This document shows, one piece after another, positions 18,712 to 28,832 of a stretch of DNA of 64,000 nt. How positions within the stretch are numbered: the stretch's first letter is position 1; the number at the start of each line of letters is the position of its first letter. A model generated the notes under the pieces. That model did not search any database, was not told the origin of the DNA, and saw only the letters and a list, made by a program, of their open reading frames with translations. This DNA comes from Naumannella halotolerans (GTDB lineage: Bacteria > Actinomycetota > Actinomycetes > Propionibacteriales > Propionibacteriaceae): NCBI RefSeq assembly GCF_004364645.1, contig NZ_SOAW01000001.1, positions 2,232,001 through 2,296,000 of the forward strand, in the 5' to 3' direction. The position numbers were made by a program, and so were the translations under genes.

Positions 18712-19980
18712 ATGCCCATCCACGTGACCCGGCAGATCCCACGCCCCGGCGAGATCTTCGACCTGCTCCACCTCAAGACCCCCGAGTTGAACGGCCGCAA
18801 ACGGCGGCTGGCATCCGCGCTGACGATCGAGGACCTGCGGCGGATCGCCAAACGTCGTACCCCGGCTGCGGCGTTCGACTACACAGATGGCGCGGCGGAT
18901 GACGAGATCTCGCTGGCGCGTGCCCGTCAGGCGTTCGCCGATGTCGAGTTCCATCCCTCGATCCTGCGCGACGTTTCCCAGGTGGACACCAGCACCGAGA
19001 TCTTCGGCGGCCCGTCTGCGATGCCGTTCGGGATCGCGCCCACCGGTTTCACCCGACTGATGCAGACCGAGGGCGAGCTCGCCGGCGCCACCGCCGCCGG
19101 GAAGGCGGGCATCCCCTTCGCGCTGTCCACCTTGGGCACCACCTCCATCGAGGACGTGCGCGCAGCCAATCCCCATGGCCGGAACTGGTTCCAGCTGTAC
19201 GTGATGAAGCAGCGCAAGATCTCCTACGGGCTGGTCGAGCGGGCCGCCGCAGCCGGCTTCGACACCTTGTTCTTCACCGTGGACACCCCGATCGCAGGGG
19301 CCCGCCTTCGGGACAAGCGCAATGGCTTCTCGATCCCCCCGCAGATCTCCTTGTCGACCATCGCCAATGCGATCCCGCGTCCCTGGTGGTGGTGGGACTT
19401 CCTGACCACACCCCAACTGCAGTTCGCCTCACTCTCCTCCACCGGAGGTACGGTCGGCGAGCTCCTGGATTCGGCCATGGATCCTTCGATCTCCTTCGAG
19501 GACCTGAAGGAGATCCGGAGCCTCTGGCCCGGCAAGCTGGTGATCAAGGGCGTGCAGAACGTCGAGGATTCGCGGGCACTGGCCGACCTCGGTGTCGACG
19601 GGATCGTGCTGTCCAACCACGGAGGCAGGCAGCTCGACCGGGCGCCGGTTCCCTTCTGGTTGCTGCCCGAGGTGGTCCGTGAGGTCGGCTCCGATCTGGA
19701 GGTCGCCGTCGACACCGGGATCATGAACGGTGCCGACGTGGTCGCCTGCATCGCCCAGGGCGCGAAGTTCACCATGGTCGGCCGTGCGTACCTGTACGGC
19801 CTGATGGCCGGTGGCCTCGAGGGTGTCGAACGGATGATCGAGATCCTGTCCGAACAGGTGATCCGGACCATGAAGCTGCTGCAGGTCGGTTCGGTGGCCG
19901 AACTGCGGCCCGAGCATGTCAGCCAACTGACCCGGCTACGCCCGGTCCATGGTGCCGATCGGCGCGAGCTGACTCGCTGA
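18712..19980 (+). CDS. lldD: FMN-dependent L-lactate dehydrogenase (quinone)
   Basis: Oxidises L-lactate to pyruvate and passes electrons to menaquinone at the membrane. The 422-residue TIM-barrel sequence has [25 protein letters not shown] and [12 protein letters not shown] with the catalytic base His303. The FMN-phosphate region reads [11 protein letters not shown] where DGGIxxG is more common, then [12 protein letters not shown]. The length and C-terminal pattern fit the actinobacterial LldD group better than glycolate oxidase. ATG at 18712 has AGGAG 6 nt upstream, placed immediately after the 17-bp repeat array. It follows lctP in the same operon. Confidence 0.9.
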   Translation: MPIHVTRQIPRPGEIFDLLHLKTPELNGRKRRLASALTIEDLRRIAKRRTPAAAFDYTDGAADDEISLARARQAFADVEFHPSILRDVSQVDTSTEIFGGPSAMPFGIAPTGFTRLMQTEGELAGATAAGKAGIPFALSTLGTTSIEDVRAANPHGRNWFQLYVMKQRKISYGLVERAAAAGFDTLFFTVDTPIAGARLRDKRNGFSIPPQISLSTIANAIPRPWWWWDFLTTPQLQFASLSSTGGTVGELLDSAMDPSISFEDLKEIRSLWPGKLVIKGVQNVEDSRALADLGVDGIVLSNHGGRQLDRAPVPFWLLPEVVREVGSDLEVAVDTGIMNGADVVACIAQGAKFTMVGRAYLYGLMAGGLEGVERMIEILSEQVIRTMKLLQVGSVAELRPEHVSQLTRLRPVHGADRRELTR

Positions 19981-20013
19981 CGAACACCCGGGCGCCGTGG
20001 TGGCAGCCCCCAC

Positions 20014-20019
20014 TAGGCT
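20014..20019 (+). promoter_or_regulatory. Leaderless -10 element of the amidase gene
   Basis: TAGGCT lies exactly 6 nt before the ATG at 20026 and no Shine-Dalgarno sequence is present, indicating a transcript of its own rather than only read-through from lldD. Confidence 0.5.
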
Positions 20020-20025
20020 GCGGCA

Positions 20026-21435
20026 ATGAGCGACTTCTCCGATCTCTCGGCAGTCGAGCTCTCCGCGGCCATCAGATCGGGAGAAGTGTCGATCGACGAG
20101 GTCACCACTGCTGCCCTGGAGAAGGCGTCGAACGACGTGTTCGGCGCCTTCGTCGTCGTGGCCGAGGCCGATGCCCGAGTCTCGGCCGAGTCGGCCAAGG
20201 CAGCGCTGGCCGCTGGTTCGCAATCCCCGCTGCTGGGCGTACCCTGCCCGATCAAGGACTTGAACGAGGTCGCGGGGTTGCCCTTCGAGCTCGGCAGCCG
20301 TGCGTTCGGCGGGAATGTCGGCGGTCGCGATGACGGGATCGTGACCCGGTTGATCCGGGCAGGCACGATCATGATAGGCAAGACCAGCACCCCGGAGTTC
20401 GGACTGCCCTGCTACACCGAACCGGACGTCGGCCCACCTGCCCGCACTCCATGGGACCCCGGTCGATCCGCCGGAGGATCCAGTGGCGGCGCAGGTGCAG
20501 CGGTGGCATCGGGCGCCGTACCCATCGCCCAGGGCAGCGACGGTGGCGGATCGATCCGAATCCCGGCCTCCGCCTGCGGCCTGGTCGGTATGAAACCGAG
20601 CCGCGGTGTCGTCAGCCCGGGCCCTTTCGGGGTCGACGGACCGGGCCTGGCCAGCCAGGGATTCCTGACCATGACCGTCGCCGACACCGCAGCTGGCCTG
20701 GATGCGGTCGCCGAGGGCTGGCCCGGCGATCATTTCCCGGGAAGCGGTGGAGGCTTCCTGGCCAGCCTCGGCGAACCCCTGCCTCGGCTTCGAGTCGGCC
20801 TGCTCACCACCCCGGTGCTGGTGCCCGCCGCGCCGGTCCATCCCGAATCCCTCCGCGCTGCCGAGCGGACGGCCACCCTGCTGGAAGCACTGGGACATCG
20901 GATCGAGCCTGTCCCGCCTCCTTTCGGGCCGACCGAATGGGAGGCGTTCGGAGCGGCCTGGTCGGTGGGAGCGTGCTTGGCCCCGGTCCCCCCGGAGCGC
21001 GAGCACCTGTTGACAGCGCTCACCCGTCACCTGCGGACACAGGGCCAGGCAGTCACCGGCCCGCAGCTGGCCTCGGCACTGGCCCACGCTCAGCAACTGG
21101 AAAGGACCGTGGCGAAGGCGTGGGCGAATGTCGACGTGGTCCTCAGTCCCACCCTCGCGCAGCCTCCGGCCCCGATCGGCAGCCTGCGCAATGACGACGA
21201 TCCGGCCGCGGACTTCCTGGCCCAGACCGCCTTCACCCCGTGGACCTCGGTGTACAACCTCGTCGGCCGCCCGGCCATCAGCCTGCCATTGCATCGGGCC
21301 ACGGTGGATGGGGCCGAGCTGCCGTTCGGCGCGATGCTGAGCGCCCCCGCTCGCGAGGACCACCTGCTCCTGCGGTTGGCAGCCGAACTGGAAACGGCAG
21401 ATCCTTGGCCCCGGCGGGCGCCCTCGCTGCTCTGA
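20026..21435 (+). CDS. Amidase-signature hydrolase
   Basis: A 469-residue amidase of the AS family. The Ser-cisSer-Lys triad is visible: Lys77 in PIKDLN, cis-Ser in AGGSSGG (152-153) and nucleophile Ser176 in GSDGGGSIRIPAS. It begins with the usual LSAVELSAAIRSGEVS. It is not GatA by context, because no gatB or gatC is near and the C-terminal region is short of the GatA motifs. Substrate is unknown (amide, carbamate or nitrile-derived). It lies 45 bp after lldD but has its own leaderless-type promoter. It converges on the polyprenyl synthase gene, with only 21 bp between stops. Confidence 0.85.
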   Translation: MSDFSDLSAVELSAAIRSGEVSIDEVTTAALEKASNDVFGAFVVVAEADARVSAESAKAALAAGSQSPLLGVPCPIKDLNEVAGLPFELGSRAFGGNVGGRDDGIVTRLIRAGTIMIGKTSTPEFGLPCYTEPDVGPPARTPWDPGRSAGGSSGGAGAAVASGAVPIAQGSDGGGSIRIPASACGLVGMKPSRGVVSPGPFGVDGPGLASQGFLTMTVADTAAGLDAVAEGWPGDHFPGSGGGFLASLGEPLPRLRVGLLTTPVLVPAAPVHPESLRAAERTATLLEALGHRIEPVPPPFGPTEWEAFGAAWSVGACLAPVPPEREHLLTALTRHLRTQGQAVTGPQLASALAHAQQLERTVAKAWANVDVVLSPTLAQPPAPIGSLRNDDDPAADFLAQTAFTPWTSVYNLVGRPAISLPLHRATVDGAELPFGAMLSAPAREDHLLLRLAAELETADPWPRRAPSLL

Positions 21436-21456
21436 TGGCCACCCGGGGATCCGGGC

Positions 21457-22461
21457 TCAGCTGGTACGGGTGACGACCTGGTCGCAGAGGGCGAACAACG
21501 CATCCCGGGAATCGCCCGGGGGCAGCGGCTCCAGAAGCGCCCGTGCCTGATCGGCCCGACGGGCCACCTCGGCCCGTGCCTTGTCGATCACCGGATGTGC
21601 CCGCAACCGCTGCAGGACCTCGGCCAGTTTCGCGTCCTCGGACAGGTCCTCGGCGATCATCGCCCGCAGCTCCAGGTCCTCGGCCGCATCGCCCAGCAAC
21701 AGCGTGGGCAGGGTCGGGATTCCCTCTCGCAGATCGATCCCGGGCACCTTGCCGGTGGTGTCGCTGGTGACGTCGATGATGTCGTCGGAGAGCTGGAAGG
21801 CCGTACCGATCACCTCACCGAACTCGGTCAACGCCTCGACCACCGCAGCACTCGCGCCGGAGACCATCGCCCCGAATCGCGCCGAGGTCGCGATCAGCGA
21901 AGCGGTCTTGTCCGAGACCACCTGCAGGTAGTGCGCCAGCGGATCGCCACCGTCGGCCGGACCGACGGTCTCGGCGAGCTGGCCGTGGACCAGCCGGGCG
22001 AAGGTGTCGGCCTGGATCTTCACGTACTCGGTGCCCAGGGCCGACACCACCGAGGAGGCGCGGGCGAACAGCAGATCGCCGATCAGGATCGCCTGCAGGT
22101 TCCCCCAGCGACTGTTGGCACTCGGCGCACCGCGCCGCAGCTCGGCCTCGTCCATCACATCGTCGTGGTAGAGGCTCGCGACATGGGTCAGCTCGACCAC
22201 CACCGCGGCGTCGATCAGGCGGTCCTCGTCGATCTCGGCGGCCGGCGCACCGAAATGGGAGGCCAGCAGCACCAGCAACGGCCGGAAACGCTTGCCACCG
22301 GCGGAGATGATGTGGCCGGACTTCTCGCTGACCAGAGCGGTACGGCCTCGGGAGGCTTCGAGCAGCCGGGTCTCGACCAGGTCGAGCTGTCGGCGCACGG
22401 TGTCTGCGGACTCACCCGCCAACTGGCCGTCGGGCGTCACGTCCTCGGCTCGCGGGAGCAA
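21457..22461 (-). CDS. Trans-polyprenyl diphosphate synthase (menaquinone side chain)
   Basis: Condenses isopentenyl diphosphate units to a long all-trans prenyl diphosphate. About 334 residues. GGKRFRPLLVLL, the first Asp-rich motif HDDVMDEAELRRG and the second SDDIIDVTSD are all present. The residues before the first Asp motif are small or polar (VASLY), consistent with a long product such as C40-C45 for menaquinone. The longest frame starts with TTG at 22473, but GGAGG at 22472-22468 lies 5 nt before a TTG at 22461, so that is chosen. It follows nuoN by 69 bp; the same menJ-nuo-synthase neighbourhood makes a quinone role likely. Confidence 0.87.
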   Translation of the reverse strand: MLPRAEDVTPDGQLAGESADTVRRQLDLVETRLLEASRGRTALVSEKSGHIISAGGKRFRPLLVLLASHFGAPAAEIDEDRLIDAAVVVELTHVASLYHDDVMDEAELRRGAPSANSRWGNLQAILIGDLLFARASSVVSALGTEYVKIQADTFARLVHGQLAETVGPADGGDPLAHYLQVVSDKTASLIATSARFGAMVSGASAAVVEALTEFGEVIGTAFQLSDDIIDVTSDTTGKVPGIDLREGIPTLPTLLLGDAAEDLELRAMIAEDLSEDAKLAEVLQRLRAHPVIDKARAEVARRADQARALLEPLPPGDSRDALFALCDQVVTRTS

Positions 22462-22473
22462 GCGCACCTCCAA

Positions 22474-22501
22474 AACAGATCAGGCAGAACAGATCAGGCG
22501 G
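22474..22501 (-). repeat. Two 14-bp tandem repeats in the leader of the polyprenyl synthase gene
   Basis: aacagatcaggcag at 22474-22487 is repeated at 22488-22501 with one mismatch, directly upstream of the GGAGG ribosome site. Confidence 0.85.
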
Positions 22502-22520
22502 GTCGAAAAGCTGACGACTC

Positions 22521-22526
22521 ACCGTA
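22521..22526 (-). promoter_or_regulatory. Candidate -10 of the polyprenyl synthase gene
   Basis: TACGGT on the minus strand, 60 nt before the TTG start, would give a leader of about 53 nt made up mostly of the 14-bp repeats. Read-through from nuoN is an alternative. Confidence 0.35.
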
Positions 22527-22530
22527 GCGG

Positions 22531-24105
22531 TCAGCGGAGGAACTCACCTGCCTGGGCCGAGAAGGTGAGCAACCATCCCGGCACGACGGCCAGCACCACC
22601 GTGAGCCCACAGCTTACGGCCAAGACCGCCTTGGTCCCCCATCCGGCACGGCCGACCTCGGCGTCGCCGGAGTCGGTGGTGAAATACAAGGTGACGACCA
22701 CCCGGATGTAGAAGGCCGCTGCCAGCAAGCTGGCGAGGACCGCCACCACCACCAGCCAGAGGTAACCGCCCCGCCAGGCGGTGGAGAACACCGCCCACTT
22801 GGCGATGAAACCGGCGGTCAGCGGCAGTCCTGCGAAGCTCAACAAGAAGTAGGTGAAGAGCCCGGCCGTGACCGGGGACCTGCGCCCGAGCCCGGCCCAG
22901 GACGTCATCGAGTTGGCCTCACCCGACCGGTTGCGCACCGTGGTCAGGACTGCGAAGGCGCCCATGGTGGCACCGCCGTAGGCGATCAGGTAGAACAGCA
23001 CCGCGCCCAGGCTGCTCAGTTGCGAACCACCGGGCTGAAAGGCGCCGGCGACGGCCACCAGCAGGAAGCCTGCATGGGTGATCGAAGAGTAGGCCAGCAT
23101 CCGCTTCATGTCGGTCTGCACGATCGCCAGCAGCGAACCGATCACCATCGAGGCGACCGCCACGGCCGCCATCATCGGCTGCCAGTCCCAGCGCAGTCCG
23201 CCGAAGGCGACGAAGAACACCCGGGCGAGTCCGACCATCGCGGCGACCTTGGTGCAGACGGCCATGAAGGCGGTGACCGGGCTCGGCGCCCCGCCGTAGA
23301 CGTCGGGCACCCAGGCTGCGAACGGTACGGCTCCGACCTTGAACAACAGGCCGACCCCGATCATCACCAGCCCGGCCAGCAGGACCGGTGATCCGTCGGG
23401 TCGAAGCGCGATGGCCGAGGCCAGACCGGGAGTGGCCGACTGACCGTCCACGTCGCCGCCGAGGTCGAACGATCCGGCGAAGGCATAGACCAGGGCGATG
23501 CCGAAGACGAAGATCGCCGAGGACAGGGCACCGAGCAGGAAGTACTTCATCGAAGCCTCCTGCGACAGCAGTCGCCGTCTCCTGGCCATGGCACACATCA
23601 CGTACAGCGGCAGGGAGAAGATCTCCAGCGCGACGAACATGATCAACAGGTCGTCGGCGGAGGCGAAGAGCATCATCCCGGTGAGCGCGAAGAGGGTGAG
23701 CGGGTAGAGCTCGGTCTGTTCGACCCGTTTCTCGATCGCCTCCCGTTCGTCGGCCGATCCCGGAGTCGCGGCCGCCTGCGGGGCGAAGGCGGTGCCGCCG
23801 GCGTACAGCGTCCGCTCACCGATGAGCAAGAGCGACAAGATGCCGAAGAAGAGCAGGATCAGCCAGCTGGAGTAGCTCGGCAGGTCGACCATCACCGAAC
23901 CGGCAGCCGCCGGCCCGAGCAGACCGGCGGACGCGTTCACCGCAGCGGTCGCGAATCCGGCCACGATCGCACCGTAGGCGATCAGCCGTTGTGCACCATG
24001 ACGTCGTTCACGGGGGACGAGGGTCTCCACCAGCACCCCGGCCACCCCGCCGACGAACACCAACAGCATCGGTGCCAGCAACTGCCAGTTGATCACGTAC
24101 GGCAT
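22531..24105 (-). CDS. nuoN: NADH:quinone oxidoreductase subunit N
   Basis: Antiporter-like proton-pumping subunit of complex I, 524 residues with about 14 transmembrane helices. The Lys-containing GLLFKVGAVPFAAWVPDVYGG segment and the discontinuous-helix segment PSPVTAFMAVCTKVAAM are the hallmarks of the family. The ATG at 24105 overlaps the nuoM stop by one base (TGATG). It is the last gene of the nuo operon. Confidence 0.97.
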   Translation of the reverse strand: MPYVINWQLLAPMLLVFVGGVAGVLVETLVPRERRHGAQRLIAYGAIVAGFATAAVNASAGLLGPAAAGSVMVDLPSYSSWLILLFFGILSLLLIGERTLYAGGTAFAPQAAATPGSADEREAIEKRVEQTELYPLTLFALTGMMLFASADDLLIMFVALEIFSLPLYVMCAMARRRRLLSQEASMKYFLLGALSSAIFVFGIALVYAFAGSFDLGGDVDGQSATPGLASAIALRPDGSPVLLAGLVMIGVGLLFKVGAVPFAAWVPDVYGGAPSPVTAFMAVCTKVAAMVGLARVFFVAFGGLRWDWQPMMAAVAVASMVIGSLLAIVQTDMKRMLAYSSITHAGFLLVAVAGAFQPGGSQLSSLGAVLFYLIAYGGATMGAFAVLTTVRNRSGEANSMTSWAGLGRRSPVTAGLFTYFLLSFAGLPLTAGFIAKWAVFSTAWRGGYLWLVVVAVLASLLAAAFYIRVVVTLYFTTDSGDAEVGRAGWGTKAVLAVSCGLTVVLAVVPGWLLTFSAQAGEFLR

Positions 24106-25625
24106 CAGCCCTCCCCTGGTTCGAACCTGTCCGGATCGGTCATCCCGAGCAGCTGCATGGTGTGGGCCGAGGCCGGTTCGATCAGGTCGAGCATCGGTGC
24201 GGGGAACAACCCGAGCAGGACGATCAGCACGACCAGCGGCGCCATGGCGACCCGTTCCCGCCCGTTCAGGTCGACCGCGAGGGTACGGCGCACCTGTTCA
24301 CCGGGCGATCCGGTCATGGTCTTCAGGTACATCGTCAGTACGTAGGCAGCGGTGAGCACCAGACCGAACACGGCGGCGACCGCCCAGATCGGATGCCTGG
24401 AGAAGGTTCCCGACAACACCAGGAACTCGGAGACGAAACTGGACAGGCCAGGGAGTGCCAGTGCCGACAGACCGGCGAACAGGGTCAGACCGGCCAGTAC
24501 CGGGGCGACCTTGACCACGCCGCCGAAGTCGGCCATCTGCGCCGATCCGCGGCGCTTCACCGCGAAACCGAGCACCAGCAGCAGCGCCGCTGTCGACAGT
24601 CCGTGGTTGAACATGTAGAAGGTCGCACCGGTCAGCGAGGGGGTGGTGAAGGCGAAGATGCCGAGCACGATGAAGCCGAAGTGGCTGATCGAGGAGTAGG
24701 CGACGAACCGGTACAGATCGGTCTGCACGAGGGCGGCCAGGGCAGCCCAGATGATGGAGACCACCGCCCAGGTCAGCAGTACCGGCGCAGCCCATTTCGA
24801 GGTGGCGGGGAAGAGCTCGAGACAGATCCGGATCATGCCGTAGGTGCCGATCTTGTCCAACACCCCGACCAGCAGCACCGTACCCCCCGGTGTTCCCTGC
24901 TGAGCGGCGTCGGGCAACCAGGTGTGGATGCCGATCATCGGCGCCTTCACCGCGAAGGCGAAGAGGAACCCGAGGAAGATCCAACGGCCGACGCCGGTGT
25001 CCAGATCAAGCTGGGCCAGTTCGGTCAGCAGGTACGTGGGCTGCCCCTGACCGGCCGAGACCCCGTACAGACCGATGATCGAGCCGAGCATGACCAGACC
25101 ACCCGAAAGGGAGAAGATCAGGAACTTCATCGCCGCCCGGCCTCGATGTTCTCCGCCGAAGCCACCGATCAGGAAGTACATCATCACCAGCGAGGCCTCG
25201 AAGACGATGTAGAACAACAACACATCGGTGGCCATGAAGGTGAACAGGGCGAAACCTTCCACCGCCAACACCAGGGCGAAGTAGGTATTGGCGTCCCAGT
25301 GTCTTCCCCGGCCGAGGTGGTCGGGATCGGACCAGGTCCCCAGCAGCACCAAGGGGGTCAGCAGCGCGGTCAGCAGCAGCATGCTGACCGACAACCCGTC
25401 GACCGGTCCGAGGGAGAACCAGGCGCCGATCACGGTGATCCAGGGCACCTGGGTGATCAATTCCACGCCGCCGGCGGTGAGGACGGTGACACCGGCGGCC
25501 ACGGCGAGGGTGGCCAGGGCGAACACCAGTCCGACCACCCGGGCGACCCTCCCGGTCAACATGATCACCACCGCAGCACCGAGCAGGGGAAGGACGCCGA
25601 GCAGCACCAGCCAGGGAAAGCTCAT
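24105..25625 (-). CDS. nuoM: NADH:quinone oxidoreductase subunit M
   Basis: Second antiporter-like subunit, 506 residues, about 14 helices. FEASLVMMYFLIGGFGG holds the key Glu of helix 5, AFAVKAPMIGIHTWLPDA holds the pumping Lys, and GTVLLVGVLDKIGTYG follows. An in-frame GTG six bases upstream (25631) directly abuts AGGAG, whereas the ATG at 25625 is 5 nt from it and is chosen. Twelve to thirteen bases separate it from nuoL. Confidence 0.97.
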   Translation of the reverse strand: MSFPWLVLLGVLPLLGAAVVIMLTGRVARVVGLVFALATLAVAAGVTVLTAGGVELITQVPWITVIGAWFSLGPVDGLSVSMLLLTALLTPLVLLGTWSDPDHLGRGRHWDANTYFALVLAVEGFALFTFMATDVLLFYIVFEASLVMMYFLIGGFGGEHRGRAAMKFLIFSLSGGLVMLGSIIGLYGVSAGQGQPTYLLTELAQLDLDTGVGRWIFLGFLFAFAVKAPMIGIHTWLPDAAQQGTPGGTVLLVGVLDKIGTYGMIRICLELFPATSKWAAPVLLTWAVVSIIWAALAALVQTDLYRFVAYSSISHFGFIVLGIFAFTTPSLTGATFYMFNHGLSTAALLLVLGFAVKRRGSAQMADFGGVVKVAPVLAGLTLFAGLSALALPGLSSFVSEFLVLSGTFSRHPIWAVAAVFGLVLTAAYVLTMYLKTMTGSPGEQVRRTLAVDLNGRERVAMAPLVVLIVLLGLFPAPMLDLIEPASAHTMQLLGMTDPDRFEPGEG

Positions 25626-25638
25626 CTCCACTCCTCTC

Positions 25639-27543
25639 TCAGGCCAGCCGACCGAGGATCAGCACCGCAGCGACCGCCAGGGCGCCGATCACCATCACCA
25701 GGGCGTAGCTGCGGACGTAGCCGTTCTGCACCCCGCGGATCACCTCGCCCAGACCGGACAGGGTCTGCCCGGTTCCGGTGAACAACCGGTCGATCCCGCG
25801 GTTGTCGATCCTGACCAGGGCCTTCGACACCGCTTCGGCCGGTGCCACCACCAACGCTGCGGCCAGCGCATCGCCGTAGAGATCGTCGGCCCCGGCCGCG
25901 GTGACCGGATTCCGGTGCTCGGGCGCCCGGGCGGCGATCTGCCTGCGTGGCCCGAACACCAGCCAGGCGACCAGCACGCCGAGGGCGACCAACAGCAGGG
26001 TGATCACCGCGACCGGGCTGAGCGCGAGCACCGGATAGCTGGTGTGGTGCGGTTCGATGCCCAGGGCTGGGGACAGCCATTCGCCGATCCGGTTGTTCAG
26101 CACCAGACCTGCCACGGCCGAGAGCACTGCGAGGATGATCAACGGAACGGTCATCACTGCCGGCGACTCGTGTGGATGGGCACCCTTGCGCCAACGCCGG
26201 CTCCCGACGAAGGTCATCAGCATCAACCGAGTCATGTAGAAGGCCGTCACCGCCGCGCCGATCATCGCCAGCACCCCGACCAGCCGGTTGTGCGCGAAGG
26301 CTGCCTCGATGATGTGGTCCTTGGAGTAGTACCCCGACAGGAAGGGGAAACCGATGATCGCCAGGTAGCCGATGCCGAAGGTGAAGCTGGTGATCGGCAG
26401 CAACCTGGCCAGGCCGCCGTAATGCCGCAAGTTCACGTCGTCGTCCATCGCGTGCATCACCGAGCCGGCGCCGAGGAACATGTTCGCCTTGAAGAACCCG
26501 TGGGTGAGCAGGTGGAAGATCGCATAGGCGTATCCGGCCGGGCCCAGCCCGGCGGCGACCATCATGTAGCCGATCTGGGACATGGTCGAACCGGCCAGCA
26601 CCTTCTTGATGTCGTCCTTGGCACAACCGATCCAGGCACCGGCCAGCAAGGTGACCGTACCGACCACGACGACCGCGCTCGTGGCGATCTCGGAGGTCTC
26701 GAAGATCGCGTGGCCGCGTACCACCAGGTAGACACCGGCGGTGACCATGGTCGCGGCGTGGATCAATGCCGAGACCGGTGTCGGGCCCTCCATCGCATCC
26801 AGCAGCCAGGACTGCAGCGGCACCTGGGCCGACTTCCCGCAGGCCCCGAGCAGCAGCATCAGCCCGATCAGGGTGGCCCAGAACGGGCTCAGCGACGCTG
26901 CCTCGGCGTCCACCACGCCGAATGCCACGGAGCCGAACAGGGCAAGCATCGCCATGATCGCGACCACCATGCCCAGGTCACCGACCCGGTTGATCACGAA
27001 GGCCTTCCGGGCCGCTGCTGCCGCACTGGGTTTGTGTTGCCAGAACCCGATCAGCAGGTAGGAGGCCAGGCCGACGCCCTCCCAGCCGACGAACAGCACC
27101 AGGTAGTTGTCGGCCAGCACCAACAGCAGCATCGCGGCGATGAACAGGTTCAAGAAGGCGAAGAACCTGCGCCGACCCGGGTCGTGGGACATGTACCCGA
27201 TGGAGTAGACGTGGATCAACAGACCCACCCCGGTGATCAACAAGGCGAAGACGATCGACAACTGATCGATCAGCAGACCGACGGTGATGGTCCATCGCCC
27301 CGAGCTCAACCACTCGTACACCCCGACGTCCACCGAGCGCTCGGCGGCGGGCCGACTGAGCAGCTCGAGGAACAACGCCAGGCCGAGCACGAACGAGCCG
27401 AGGACGGCGGCGGTGGCCAGCAGATGCCCCCAGGAGTCGGCGATCCGCCCGGCGAGCAGGAGCAGACCGGCGCAGGCGAGAGGGACCGCGATCATCAACC
27501 ACGACAGGGCGAACAGGCCGGTGGCGGGTGCAGAGGTGTCCAT
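25639..27543 (-). CDS. nuoL: NADH:quinone oxidoreductase subunit L
   Basis: Largest antiporter-like subunit, 634 residues, including the long lateral helix and an extra C-terminal membrane anchor. GWEGVGLASYLLIGFWQHKP carries the conserved Glu, GKSAQVPLQSWLLDAMEGPTP the conserved Lys region, and HAATMVTAGVYLVVR follows. ATG at 27543 has GGAG 5 nt upstream. It follows nuoK by 12 bp. Confidence 0.97.
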   Translation of the reverse strand: MDTSAPATGLFALSWLMIAVPLACAGLLLLAGRIADSWGHLLATAAVLGSFVLGLALFLELLSRPAAERSVDVGVYEWLSSGRWTITVGLLIDQLSIVFALLITGVGLLIHVYSIGYMSHDPGRRRFFAFLNLFIAAMLLLVLADNYLVLFVGWEGVGLASYLLIGFWQHKPSAAAAARKAFVINRVGDLGMVVAIMAMLALFGSVAFGVVDAEAASLSPFWATLIGLMLLLGACGKSAQVPLQSWLLDAMEGPTPVSALIHAATMVTAGVYLVVRGHAIFETSEIATSAVVVVGTVTLLAGAWIGCAKDDIKKVLAGSTMSQIGYMMVAAGLGPAGYAYAIFHLLTHGFFKANMFLGAGSVMHAMDDDVNLRHYGGLARLLPITSFTFGIGYLAIIGFPFLSGYYSKDHIIEAAFAHNRLVGVLAMIGAAVTAFYMTRLMLMTFVGSRRWRKGAHPHESPAVMTVPLIILAVLSAVAGLVLNNRIGEWLSPALGIEPHHTSYPVLALSPVAVITLLLVALGVLVAWLVFGPRRQIAARAPEHRNPVTAAGADDLYGDALAAALVVAPAEAVSKALVRIDNRGIDRLFTGTGQTLSGLGEVIRGVQNGYVRSYALVMVIGALAVAAVLILGRLA

Positions 27544-27555
27544 GGCAGCTCCGTC

Positions 27556-27855
27556 CTAGTTCCGCAACAGGTTCGCGTCGTCGACCGAGGCCGAGCGGCG
27601 GGTACGGAAGATGGTGATGATGATCGCCAGCCCGACGACCACCTCGGCGGCTGCCACCACCATCACGAAGAAGCTGGCGACCTGGCCGTCCAGGTTGCCC
27701 CACTGTCGGGCGGAGGTGACCAGCACCAGGTTGGCCGAGTTCAACATCAACTCCACCGACATGAACATGATCAGCGCATTCCGGCGCACCAGGAAGCCGA
27801 CCAGGCCGATGCTGAAGAGGATCGCGGCCAGGATCAGGTACGGGTCCGAGCTCAT
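27556..27855 (-). CDS. nuoK: NADH:quinone oxidoreductase subunit K
   Basis: A 99-residue three-helix subunit of the membrane arm. Glu35 in [12 protein letters not shown] and Glu70 in [13 protein letters not shown] correspond to the two buried glutamates (Glu36 and Glu72 in E. coli) required for proton translocation. Start overlaps the nuoJ stop by 4 nt. The C-terminal tail after FRTRRS is cytoplasmic. Confidence 0.97.
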   Translation of the reverse strand: MSSDPYLILAAILFSIGLVGFLVRRNALIMFMSVELMLNSANLVLVTSARQWGNLDGQVASFFVMVVAAAEVVVGLAIIITIFRTRRSASVDDANLLRN

Positions 27856-28832
27856 GCCCCACCTCCGGGGCGTTCCGGCGTCTTGTCGGTTGCCGGACCC
27901 GTACCGGTTCCCGGATCGGTATCGGCATCCGGATCTGCCGGCTCCGGTGCCCCGCCGGCGGAGGTGGCTGTCGGTGCGGGTGCCGGCGGCAGGGCCCCGG
28001 AGAGACCGTCGGTGTGATCGTTGCCGACCGCCAGGTCCGTCCCCCGTGACTGCGGGTCATCCAGCGCAGCGATCACCCGGGCAGTCGGCGCCGCTACCTG
28101 CCGGGGGTCGAGCACCTGCCCGCGTGCCCTCAGGGTCTGCGAGACCGAGTTCGGCGCGGGGCTGCCGTCGGGCAGCAGAGCCGGGACGTCCACCGCGGTA
28201 CGACGCGCGTAGTAACCCGGAGTCGGCAACGGCCCGGGGTGTTCCCCGGTCTCGGCATAGCGCTGCATCCGGCCACGCATTCGGGCGGCCTGGTCCGGTG
28301 GTGTCCTGAGACGTTCCCGATGGGCCAGGATCAAGGCGGCGACCGTGGCGGTCAACAACAGCGCACCCGCAGCCTGGAAGATCATCACGTAGCGGCCGAA
28401 GATCAACCCGGCAAGCGCGGTGACATTGGTGCCCCCGGCGGAATCGACCTGGTTCAAGCCCACCGGGTCGGTGGTGAAGGCACTGCCCACCGCGCCGACC
28501 AGCAACGCCAGGACCGCAGCCCCGGCCAGGCCGGCGAGCACCCGCTGCCCCTGCAACACCTCCACCAGGGAATCGCGGGAATCGACGCCGACCAGCATCA
28601 CCACGAACACGAACAACATCAGGATCGCTCCGGTGTAGACGATGATCTGCACCGCGAACAGGAACGGGGCGTCCAGGGCGGCGTACTGCACCGCAAGACA
28701 GAGCATCACCGTGGCCAGGCAGAGCGCCGAGTGCACCGGTTTGCGGGTCATGATCATCACGATCGCCGCCAGCACCATCACCGGCGCCAGCAGCCAGAAC
28801 GCCGCCGCCTGCCCGGTCGCCAAGACACTCAT
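27852..28832 (-). CDS. nuoJ: NADH:quinone oxidoreductase subunit J with long C-terminal extension
   Basis: Membrane-arm subunit with five helices in the first ~170 residues; [19 protein letters not shown] is the family signature containing the pi-bulge helix. At 326 residues it is far longer than the ~165-200 usual for the family. The extra ~150 residues are rich in Pro, Ala, Asp and Thr, contain no hydrophobic segment, and look disordered and cytoplasmic. Both ends overlap neighbours by 4 nt (nuoI and nuoK). Confidence 0.95.
   Translation of the reverse strand: MSVLATGQAAAFWLLAPVMVLAAIVMIMTRKPVHSALCLATVMLCLAVQYAALDAPFLFAVQIIVYTGAILMLFVFVVMLVGVDSRDSLVEVLQGQRVLAGLAGAAVLALLVGAVGSAFTTDPVGLNQVDSAGGTNVTALAGLIFGRYVMIFQAAGALLLTATVAALILAHRERLRTPPDQAARMRGRMQRYAETGEHPGPLPTPGYYARRTAVDVPALLPDGSPAPNSVSQTLRARGQVLDPRQVAAPTARVIAALDDPQSRGTDLAVGNDHTDGLSGALPPAPAPTATSAGGAPEPADPDADTDPGTGTGPATDKTPERPGGGA

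Noticed and set aside
25288-28017. Very long plus-strand open frame (909 codons) opposite nuoL, nuoK and nuoJ
   Set aside because: It spans three recognisable complex I genes on the other strand and consists of His/Gln/Asp-rich low-complexity translation without motifs.
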